Translations under genes and position numbers: made by a program
Assembly: GCF_030462475.1 (NCBI RefSeq)
Contig: NZ_JASMRZ010000003.1
Span: 128,894 to 192,893, forward strand
Length of the DNA stretch: 64,000 nt
Direction: 5' to 3'
Source: Variovorax sp. CAN15
GTDB lineage: Bacteria; Pseudomonadota; Gammaproteobacteria; Burkholderiales; Burkholderiaceae_C
In this document: one piece after another, positions 18,129-24,340 of the stretch
How positions within the stretch are numbered: position 1 is the first letter of the stretch
Layout: each line of letters opens with the position of its first letter
Notes under the pieces: generated by a model
Told to the model about the DNA's origin: nothing
The model's database searches: none
The model's input: the letters and a program-made list of their open reading frames with translations, nothing else

Positions 18129-18323
18129 ATGAGCCAGAAATTCCAGGTCACGGGCATGAGCTGCGGCCATTGCGTGAACGCAGTACAGAACGCGGTGCAA
18201 ACGGTGGATCCCGAAGCGCAGGTCACGGTCGACCTGGAAACGGGCCATGTCGACGTGCTGAGCGAACAGCCGCGCAAGGACATCGTGGCCGCCATCGAGA
18301 ACGCGGGGTACGCGGTTCAATGA
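18129..18323 (+). CDS. copZ: Copper chaperone CopZ (heavy-metal-associated domain)
   Basis: A 64-residue cytoplasmic copper chaperone: a single ferredoxin-like HMA domain with the metal-binding loop GMSCGHC (Cys12, Cys15) and the conserved AIENAGYAV C-terminus. It delivers Cu(I) to CopA. The ATG at 18129 follows AAGGAGTATCACG, a strong ribosome-binding site. It overlaps the cueR start by ATGA, so copZ and cueR are co-transcribed and divergent from copA. Confidence 0.93.
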   Translation: MSQKFQVTGMSCGHCVNAVQNAVQTVDPEAQVTVDLETGHVDVLSEQPRKDIVAAIENAGYAVQ

Positions 18324-18721
18324 CGACGGGCCCGGTCAGCATCGGCGAGGCGGCGCAAAGATCGGGCGTGTCGGCCCGCATGGTCCGCCACTACGAGGGC
18401 CTGGGCCTGTTGCCCGCGGTGGCGCGCACCGAGAGCGGCTACCGCCAGTACGGCGAAGCCGACATCCACACGCTGCGCTTCATCAAGCGCTCACGCGACC
18501 TCGGCTTCTCGATGGAAGAGATCGCCGAACTGGTCGGGCTATGGAACAACCGGCGCCGCGCCAGCTCGAGCGTGAAGCGCATCGCCGAGAAGCATCTCGG
18601 TGAACTGGAACAGCGCATCGCCGACATGCAGTCCATGCGCAGCACGCTGGCGCACCTGGTGCATTGCTGCCACGGCGACGCGCGCCCCGAGTGCCCGATC
18701 CTCGACGACCTCGCGAAATAG
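18320..18721 (+). CDS. cueR: MerR-family copper-responsive regulator CueR
   Basis: A 133-residue MerR-family activator. It has an N-terminal winged helix (SIGEAAQRSGVSARMVRHYE), a dimerisation coiled coil, and a C-terminal metal-binding loop with Cys117 and Cys125 (CHGDARPEC), the eight-residue spacing found in Cu(I)/Ag(I)/Au(I) sensors of the CueR type. It binds the overlong-spacer copA promoter about 350 bp upstream. Translationally coupled to copZ. A dispersed repeat element begins immediately after its stop. Confidence 0.93.
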   Translation: MTTGPVSIGEAAQRSGVSARMVRHYEGLGLLPAVARTESGYRQYGEADIHTLRFIKRSRDLGFSMEEIAELVGLWNNRRRASSSVKRIAEKHLGELEQRIADMQSMRSTLAHLVHCCHGDARPECPILDDLAK

Positions 18722-18724
18722 GTA

Positions 18725-18817
18725 CTCCCCCAGGCTTCGCGCACTTCGTGTCGCTGCGCCAACCCCTTCGCCGGGGCCAATACCTGTGGCCCGGCGAAGC
18801 CGGTTCCACGGTGTTCC
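18725..18817 (-). repeat. Dispersed about 90-bp repeat, copy A
   Basis: Read on the minus strand, this segment aligns with 21169-21258 on the plus strand at roughly 80 percent identity by eye. Shared blocks include GTGGAACCGGCTTCGCCGGG-like, GGGGTTGGCG and ACACGAAGTG. It lies in the spacer between cueR and the TerB-like gene and contains the inverted block CCGGCTTCGCCGG, able to fold into a hairpin. It looks like a REP-type intergenic element. Confidence 0.75.
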
Positions 18818-18830
18818 CGGAATAAGTCCT

Positions 18831-19784
18831 TCAAGCGCCGCGCACCAAGGACAAGACCTTGCCCGCATCCAGCGCGCGGGCCTTTTCCTGGATGGCGGGC
18901 AGATACTGCGTCTGCAGACTCTGCCCTTCCTTCACCACGCCCGAGAACGCGTCCTTCAGCATCTGCGTCGAGAGCGTGCGCCCACCCGCGTAGTAGCGTT
19001 TGGCGACGTGGCCCAGCGCGTAGGTCGACGCGAAACTCATCCCCGAACTCACCGCCTGGTTGCCCAGGCCGCGCAGCAGCCCGCCGCCGACTTTGCCGAG
19101 CAAGCCACCGAGCAGCTTGCGTCCTGCCTGCTCCAGGTACTGCGAGGTCAGGCCCACGCCGACGGTCGCCAGGAAATCCTTGATGTGGCCGCTGTCGAGC
19201 TGGTAGCCATAGGCCTGGCCGATGCGGTAGACCAGCTTCATCTGCAGCGGAATGATCGCCATGGTCGAGAGCGTCTCGGGCAGCAGCTCGAGCGCGCCGT
19301 TCAGGATGGAGGCGTTGAGGATCGACTTGTCCAGCTCCGTCGTGTCGGGGCTCTTCGGCGCTGCGGGCATGGATGCCGGCACCGACGACGCTGCCACAGT
19401 GGCAGCCACCGGCACCGCGGCGATCTCTTCCGCCTTCCGCGAGAAAGCGGCCGCCGAAGCGTCCAGGCCCAGCGAGGTGCGCACGTCCGCCAGGAACATC
19501 CGCTCCGCCTCCGACTGCGCGCCGTCGGCATCGCAGACGCACACAGCCATCTCATAGGCGAGCTGCCTCGATTCCATGCTCTTGAGCTCGCCCGCCACCG
19601 AGGCCAGCGAAACCCGCTTCATCAGCACGTCCTGGTAGAGCGTCGGCAGGTTCAGCCCGTCGGCCTGCCACAGGCCCTCCGCGATGCGCTTGATCTCGGC
19701 GCGCTCGCGCTCGTGCTTCTCGCCATCGACGAAGGCGGCCAGCAGGCTCAGGGTAACGATCGACTTTGTTTCAGAAGGTGTCAT
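18831..19784 (-). CDS. TerB-domain protein with Gly-rich hydrophobic C-terminal region
   Basis: A 317-residue protein. Residues 1 to about 115 resemble the TerB/DjlA-like all-helical domain (LLAAFVDGEKHERERAEIKRIAEGL, MAVCVCDADGAQSEAERMFLADVR, with paired acidic residues). The middle is Ala/Pro/Ser-rich. The C-terminal half (ILNGALELLPETLSTMAIIPLQMKLVYRIGQAYGY, GRKLLGGLLGKVGGGLL) resembles DUF697-type membrane-associated regions. A role in envelope or stress response is possible but not known. The ATG at 19784 starts the TerB-like domain; the ORF track start at 19943 would run into the origin-like region and is not supported. It faces away from that region. Confidence 0.72.
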   Translation of the reverse strand: MTPSETKSIVTLSLLAAFVDGEKHERERAEIKRIAEGLWQADGLNLPTLYQDVLMKRVSLASVAGELKSMESRQLAYEMAVCVCDADGAQSEAERMFLADVRTSLGLDASAAAFSRKAEEIAAVPVAATVAASSVPASMPAAPKSPDTTELDKSILNASILNGALELLPETLSTMAIIPLQMKLVYRIGQAYGYQLDSGHIKDFLATVGVGLTSQYLEQAGRKLLGGLLGKVGGGLLRGLGNQAVSSGMSFASTYALGHVAKRYYAGGRTLSTQMLKDAFSGVVKEGQSLQTQYLPAIQEKARALDAGKVLSLVRGA

Positions 19785-19878
19785 GTTCGATATTTCCGCA
19801 ATTTCAATGAGTTGGCGGAGTCGCAGCCGCGGTCCGGAGATTCCGTCAGGCGTTCTCCCCACAAACCTTGGGCAACTC

Positions 19879-19887
19879 TGTGGATAA
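19879..19887 (-). promoter_or_regulatory. DnaA box (perfect)
   Basis: TGTGGATAA, complement of the consensus TTATCCACA, in the origin-like region. Confidence 0.72.
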
Positions 19888-20054
19888 CGTTGGCACTTCC
19901 ATGTAGGGGTTCTGCAAGTTGTTGATTTACAAATGAAATCCATGGATTGCCCAAAATTTCAGCAATGAATTTCTACCGGCAAAAACCGCCTTCGCAGATT
20001 TCTGAAGAGCCGTCAAAGGACAAGTCTGGGGACATTTTTTGAACAAACCATGGT

Positions 20055-20063
20055 TTATCCACA
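20055..20063 (+). promoter_or_regulatory. DnaA box (perfect)
   Basis: TTATCCACA, consensus, opposite in orientation to the box at 19879 and about 110 bp left of the weaker box ATGTCCACA at 20174. Confidence 0.72.
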
Positions 20064-20200
20064 GGCCCGAAGGGTTACCCAATGTTGTCCATGTCGCGGG
20101 TACAAACCGGAAGCACGGCTGCACACAGTGACGGCGGCATGACAAGTGCTTGTCGCATAACGAAAAAAACGTCATGTCCACAGAGGGATGCGACCCTTAT

Positions 20201-20214
20201 CTACTACTACTAAT
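20201..20214 (+). other. DnaA-trio-like repeat
   Basis: CTACTACTACTAAT: four CTA triplets, so the complementary strand reads 3'-GAT-GAT-GAT-GAT-5', the DnaA-trio pattern bound by DnaA as single strand. It is directly followed by AT-rich DNA. Confidence 0.6.
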
Positions 20215-20260
20215 TTGAATAATAAAAACAAGAGATAGGGAACAGGAAAAGCTGCGCCCG

Positions 20261-20282
20261 AAAAAAAAGGCCGCGAACGGCC
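20261..20282 (-). terminator. Leftward intrinsic terminator facing the origin-like region
   Basis: On the minus strand GGCCG-TTCG-CGGCC followed by eight T residues. It would stop transcription running left from the creB side before it enters the origin-like region. No leftward gene ends here, so its purpose is not obvious. Confidence 0.68.
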
Positions 20283-20351
20283 GCGCCGGTCCCGGATGCC
20301 TCGGACGAAACCGGTCCTCCCAGCCTTCCTCCCCCTCGCTAACATTCGCGG

Positions 20352-21143
20352 ATGAGCTTCAAACCCCGGATCCTGATCGCCGAAGACGAGTCGGGCATCG
20401 CCGACACGCTGCAATACGTCCTGAAAAGCGACGGATTCATCCCCGTCTGGTGCGCAACGGCCGAGGAAGCCATCGCCCAGTTCGCGCAGGAGCCGCCGGC
20501 GCTGGCCATCCTGGACATCGGGCTGCCCGATCTCAACGGTTTCGAGCTCTTCAAACGCCTGCAGGCGCTCAATCAGTCCATGGGCGGCCCGGAGGTGCCC
20601 ATGGTGTTCCTGACGGCCCGCAGCGACGAAATAGACCGCGTGGTGGGCCTCGAACTGGGCGCCGACGACTACATTGCCAAGCCCTTTTCTCCACGAGAGC
20701 TCGTCGCCCGGGTACGAACGATCCTGCGGCGCAGCGCCAGAAACGGCTCAGGAGCCCAGCCAGCGGCCGCTGGCGCGAATCACGTGGGGGGGCATCAAAT
20801 ATCCGCGAACGGCGCTCCTGCGGGCTATCAGCCCCCCGCATCGCCCTTCGCGCTGGACACCGAGCGCATGCAGATCCGTTACTACGGACGGCTGCTCGAG
20901 CTATCGCGCTACGAATACGGCTTGCTGAGATTGCTGGTGCAGCGCCCCGGCCGTGTCTTCACACGCGACGAACTGCTCGAACACGTCTGGGACGACTCCA
21001 GCGACAGCTTCGACCGCACCGTCGACGCGCACATCAAGACCTTGCGCGCCAAGCTCAAGGCGATCGCGCCGGACGTGGAGCCGATCCGCACGCTGCGCGG
21101 CACCGGCTACGCACTGAACGAAGAACTGCCATCAAAGGCATGA
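20352..21143 (+). CDS. creB: Response regulator CreB
   Basis: A 263-residue OmpR-family regulator. The receiver domain shows AEDESGIADTLQYVL, phosphoacceptor Asp in LAILDIGLPDLNG, and GADDYIAKPFSPRELVAR; the winged-helix effector ends GTGYALNEE. The sequence and the CreC-like kinase downstream match the E. coli CreBC system, which controls creD and, in related bacteria (BlrAB), beta-lactamase genes through a TTCAC-N6-TTCAC tag. Here the receiver and DNA-binding parts are separated by a longer Gly/Ala/Pro linker of about 40 residues (residues about 130-165). It lies right of the origin-like region, transcribed away from it. Confidence 0.88.
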   Translation: MSFKPRILIAEDESGIADTLQYVLKSDGFIPVWCATAEEAIAQFAQEPPALAILDIGLPDLNGFELFKRLQALNQSMGGPEVPMVFLTARSDEIDRVVGLELGADDYIAKPFSPRELVARVRTILRRSARNGSGAQPAAAGANHVGGHQISANGAPAGYQPPASPFALDTERMQIRYYGRLLELSRYEYGLLRLLVQRPGRVFTRDELLEHVWDDSSDSFDRTVDAHIKTLRAKLKAIAPDVEPIRTLRGTGYALNEELPSKA

Positions 21144-21168
21144 CACCGGCCTTGGCCTGTCTTTTCGC

Positions 21169-21258
21169 GGAATACCGCGGAACCGGCTTTGCCGGGCCGC
21201 TGGTACTGCCCCCGGCGAGGGGGTTGGCGGCCACACGAAGTGGGCAGGCCTGCGGGAG
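21169..21258 (+). repeat. Dispersed about 90-bp repeat, copy B
   Basis: Plus-strand copy of the element at 18725-18817, in the unusual 124-bp gap between creB and creC. It starts GGAATACCGCGGAACC and includes GGGGTTGGCG and ACACGAAGTG. It separates two genes that are normally adjacent or overlapping, so it looks inserted. The copies are inverted relative to each other and flank the origin-like region. Confidence 0.75.
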
Positions 21259-21267
21259 AGCCAGGCT

Positions 21268-22713
21268 TTGACGAGGCGCACCCGGATCTTCATCGGCATC
21301 CTGCTGATCTACACGGCGGGCATCGCCTTCCTGCTCTACCGCGTCGTCTCCGACATCGATCCGCGCTACCGCGAATCCGCCGAGGAATCGCTGGTCGAGA
21401 CCTCGCAGCTCGTGGCCAGCCTGGTCGAGCAGGACGTGATCGCCGGCGCCATCAACACCGCGCGGCTCGAGCCGCTGTTCCGCACGGTCTACGCGCGCGA
21501 GTTCTCGGCGCAGATATACAACCTGCACAAGAGCCGCGTCGAGCTGCGCGTGTACGTCACCGACCGCAACGGCCGCGTGATGTTCGATTCGCTCGGCAGG
21601 CACCTCGGCGCCGACTATTCGAAGTGGAGCGACGTGAGCCGCACGCTTGCCGGCCTGTACGGCGCGCGCACCTCGCGCGACGTCGACGGCGATCCGCGCA
21701 CTTCGGTCATGTACGTGGGCGCCCCGATCCGCTGGAACAACGAGATCGTCGGCATGGTCAGTGTCGGCAAGCCTGTGCAGAGCTTCGGGCAGTTCGTGGA
21801 GGACGCGCGTGGGCGAACCATCTGGGTCGGCGTGGGCTCGGCGCTGGCGCTGCTGCTGCTCACCTTGATCGTCTCGGTCTGGCTGGTACGGCCCTTCGGC
21901 CTGATCCGCGACTACTGGACCTGGGTGCGCGCCCAGCGCAGCCTGAGCCTTTCACGCATGGCAAGGCGCGCGGTCGACGGCGTGCGCACCGGCTTCAGCG
22001 AAATGCGCGACGCGCTCACCGGGCGCAACTACGTGGCCGACTACGTCCAGACCTTCACGCATGAAGTGAAAAGCCCGCTCTCCGCCATCCGCGGCGCGGC
22101 CGAGCTGCTGCAGGAACCGTCGATGCCGCATCCCGAGCGCGAACGCTTCCTGAAGAACATCGAGCGCGAGACCCAGCGCATCCAGGAAATCGTCGACCGC
22201 ATGATGGAGCTCACCGCGCTCGAAACGCGGCGCGCGCTCGATCGCACCGAACCGGTGGCATTGGCCGCGCTGATCGACGACATCGCCACCAGCGCACAGA
22301 CAGCGGCAGCCAAGCGCAACATCAGGCTGCTGGTGAACATTCGCAACGAAGCACGCACCGAAGGCGACCCTTTCCTGCTGCGCCGCGCGATCAGCAACCT
22401 GCTCGACAACGCCATCGATTTTTCGCCGCGTGACAGCGAAGTTCTGCTCACGCTGGAAACGACCTCGAAGCTGGCCCGCGTGAGCGTGCGCGACCACGGC
22501 CCCGGCATTCCGGAGTACGCGCAGGAAAAAGTTTTTGAAAAGTTCTATTCACTCGCCAGGCCGCACAGCCAGAAGAAGAGCACCGGCCTGGGGCTGGCCT
22601 TCGTGAAGGAGATCGCGGCCCTGCACCACGGCCGCATCGACCTGGGTAACGCGTCGCGTGGCGGGGCGGTGGCGACGCTCACGTTGCCGCTGCTGTCTTC
22701 TTCACATCACTGA
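21268..22713 (+). CDS. creC: Sensor histidine kinase CreC
   Basis: A 481-residue inner-membrane sensor kinase. It has an N-terminal membrane segment (IFIGILLIYTAGIAFLLY), a periplasmic sensor of about 160 residues, a second membrane segment (ALALLLLTLIVSVWLV), H box FTHEVKSPLSAIRGAAELL (nearly the E. coli CreC sequence), N box RRAISNLLDNAIDFS, and G boxes DHGPGIP and KKSTGLGLAFV. The start appears to be TTG at 21268; an upstream start is blocked by the repeat element. Its 3' end overlaps the convergent desaturase gene by 12 bp. CreC phosphorylates CreB in response to metabolic or cell-wall cues. Confidence 0.88.
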   Translation: MTRRTRIFIGILLIYTAGIAFLLYRVVSDIDPRYRESAEESLVETSQLVASLVEQDVIAGAINTARLEPLFRTVYAREFSAQIYNLHKSRVELRVYVTDRNGRVMFDSLGRHLGADYSKWSDVSRTLAGLYGARTSRDVDGDPRTSVMYVGAPIRWNNEIVGMVSVGKPVQSFGQFVEDARGRTIWVGVGSALALLLLTLIVSVWLVRPFGLIRDYWTWVRAQRSLSLSRMARRAVDGVRTGFSEMRDALTGRNYVADYVQTFTHEVKSPLSAIRGAAELLQEPSMPHPERERFLKNIERETQRIQEIVDRMMELTALETRRALDRTEPVALAALIDDIATSAQTAAAKRNIRLLVNIRNEARTEGDPFLLRRAISNLLDNAIDFSPRDSEVLLTLETTSKLARVSVRDHGPGIPEYAQEKVFEKFYSLARPHSQKKSTGLGLAFVKEIAALHHGRIDLGNASRGGAVATLTLPLLSSSHH

Positions 22714-23616
22714 ACGGATTTCGACAAGCTCGGGACGTGGCGGCAGCGATTCCGGCAGACGCAGATCCCAGGCCAGGCCGCAGCGCTCGAACAGCCTGAG
22801 CATCCACCAGCCCGGGTCCCATTCGCCAGGCGCGAGTCCCAGCCGGGCCGAGCCCGGATAGGCATGGTGGTTGTTGTGCCAGCTCTCGCCCATGGTCAGC
22901 AGCGAAGTCCACGGAATATTGCGTCCCTGCACGGCGGCACCGCGCACTTCGTAGTTCATCTTGCCCTGGTTGTGCGCGAACCAGCCGATCAGCCAATGGC
23001 CCAGAACGCCGGCGGTGACGCGTGCGCACACGCCCCAGAAAACGAATGCCCATCCACCCCAGAGATGGAAGAGCAAGGCGATGGGCAATTGCTGGAGCAT
23101 CCAGGTTCTTTCGAGCCAATGCAGGAAGCGATCGTTCGTGACAAGAGGTTCGATCCGGATGCCGGGTGGATTCGCAAGATGGAGTTCGCAGTGAAGCTGC
23201 CACCAGGCATCGGTCCAGAAACCGCGGCCGTGCCGCAGGTAGTCGTGGCAGACCGGCAGGCGTTGTGCATAGTCGCGCAACTCATGCTGGCGAAGAATGC
23301 CCAGCGGACCGGCCAGGCCGACGAGCACGCCGCAATAGATCAAGGTGCAGCGCAGCCATCGGGGGTATTGGAAGCTGTGATGAATCAGCTGGCGATGGCT
23401 GCCCAGCGAGTGGCCGAACAAGAGCACGAACGCGGTGCTCGCGACGAAGAGCGCGAGTGCATCCCACCGGAAAAAGAAAAGGCCGCCGACCAGCGCGGCG
23501 GCGGCCATGCCAGAGAACCAGAACGACTTGACTGGTGAATACAGAACTTCGCCTTCGCAGACGAAATCGGCTTGCCCCGCGTGAACCCGATGGTGATCGA
23601 GACCGGTGGACTGCAT
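22702..23616 (-). CDS. Fatty acid desaturase family protein
   Basis: A 304-residue membrane protein of the acyl-CoA/acyl-lipid desaturase superfamily. Histidine boxes visible are GHSLGSHRQLIHHSF (first), and ESWHNNHHAYPGSARLG (third, H-N-N-H-H, the delta-9 type). The usual middle box HRxHH is not found in its normal place between them; the intervening stretch has HELRDYAQ and CHDYLRHG instead, while an HHRVH motif occurs at the very N-terminus. Hydrophobic segments fit a four-helix membrane topology. It probably introduces a double bond into a lipid chain, but the altered box makes the activity uncertain. It overlaps creC tail to tail. Confidence 0.78.
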   Translation of the reverse strand: MQSTGLDHHRVHAGQADFVCEGEVLYSPVKSFWFSGMAAAALVGGLFFFRWDALALFVASTAFVLLFGHSLGSHRQLIHHSFQYPRWLRCTLIYCGVLVGLAGPLGILRQHELRDYAQRLPVCHDYLRHGRGFWTDAWWQLHCELHLANPPGIRIEPLVTNDRFLHWLERTWMLQQLPIALLFHLWGGWAFVFWGVCARVTAGVLGHWLIGWFAHNQGKMNYEVRGAAVQGRNIPWTSLLTMGESWHNNHHAYPGSARLGLAPGEWDPGWWMLRLFERCGLAWDLRLPESLPPRPELVEIRSVM

Positions 23617-23626
23617 TGCAGGAAGC

Positions 23627-24232
23627 TCAGCGCCCGATCAGCGCGCAATAGGCTTCGCGCGTCTGCGGGCTCACCGCACGCAGTGCCTGCAGGTACTGAG
23701 TCTGGTGCTGCCCGATCATGCGGGCCGAGGCCACCGTCTTCGAGCGGCAATACCAGTGGCAGGTGTGCTGCAGCAGGAACAGCTCGGCCGACATCATGTA
23801 GGCCTTGGACTTGGGCGTGCGGCCCGCTTCGTTGCGCATCACGCCGGCGATGCCGCGTGCGTGGATGAGCAGTGCCTGGCGCATGTCGAAGGTCGCCGAC
23901 GGAAAGAACTGGGTGAATAGCGGAATGGCCACCGGCAGCTTGCTCACGCGGGTGACGGGCTCGGGCATGCGCGAGAACTCGGCTGCGAAGCCGTCGACCT
24001 GGGCGGATAGTTTTTCCTCGGTGGTGTCCAGCAGTTGCCAGATCTGGCGGCGGCGCTCGGCGTCGTCTTCGCCAAGGCAGCGCATGTAGCCGGAGGTGAG
24101 GCTTTCCATCAGCTTCTCGATCTGGTAGCGGCCGAGGTGGCTGGCCAGCAGCGCTATGCGCAGGCGCTGTTCTCTGGACTTGAGAATGTAGAAGCCGGCG
24201 GCGACGAGTGCTACCAGGGTGAGGATTTCCAT
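23627..24232 (-). CDS. Membrane-anchored hypothetical protein
   Basis: A 201-residue protein with one N-terminal membrane anchor (MEILTLVALVAAGFYIL) followed by a mostly helical soluble domain with many charged and Gln/Glu residues (ASHLGRYQIEKLMESL, TTEEKLSAQVDGFAAEF) and a C-terminal Cys/His-containing segment (LLQHTCHWYCRSK). I do not recognise the family. It starts just after the mrcA terminator and ends 10 bp before the desaturase start, on the same strand, so it may be co-transcribed with the desaturase. Confidence 0.65.
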   Translation of the reverse strand: MEILTLVALVAAGFYILKSREQRLRIALLASHLGRYQIEKLMESLTSGYMRCLGEDDAERRRQIWQLLDTTEEKLSAQVDGFAAEFSRMPEPVTRVSKLPVAIPLFTQFFPSATFDMRQALLIHARGIAGVMRNEAGRTPKSKAYMMSAELFLLQHTCHWYCRSKTVASARMIGQHQTQYLQALRAVSPQTREAYCALIGR

Positions 24233-24251
24233 GGATGCGGGAAGAAGGAGA

Positions 24252-24308
24252 AAAAGAGAAGGCGGGGAGCAGCGCCAAGTGTAGGCACCGCGACCCGCCT
24301 TCTCTTTT
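24252..24308 (-). terminator. Long-arm terminator downstream of mrcA
   Basis: Perfect 15-bp arms AAAAGAGAAGGCGGG and CCCGCCTTCTCTTTT around a 27-nt loop, 32 bp after the mrcA stop. On the minus strand the second arm ends in a T run, so it terminates the creD-GH3-mrcA transcript. Confidence 0.75.
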
Positions 24309-24340
24309 CAGCTCCGTGAAGAGCGTCGAAAAGCGTCCGG

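Larger units (their letters stand above)
19871..20240. other. Candidate replication origin (oriC-like element)
   Basis: A 567-bp gene-free region (19785-20351) between divergent genes holds perfect DnaA boxes at 19879 and 20055, near-matches ATGTCCACA at 20174 and TTATCTACT at 20197, a GC-rich block, then CTACTACTACTAAT and an AT-rich stretch TTTGAATAATAAAAAC. The order DnaA box, GC-rich block, CTA repeats (DnaA-trio) and AT-rich DNA matches the basal unwinding layout described in B. subtilis and many other bacteria. It is about 40 kb from dnaA. The short ORF 19927-20181 on the minus strand is judged non-coding. Confidence 0.68.

Noticed and set aside
19927-20181. 84-aa minus-strand ORF inside the origin-like region
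   Set aside because: No ribosome-binding site, no family resemblance, and it overlaps DnaA boxes; the region reads as regulatory DNA.
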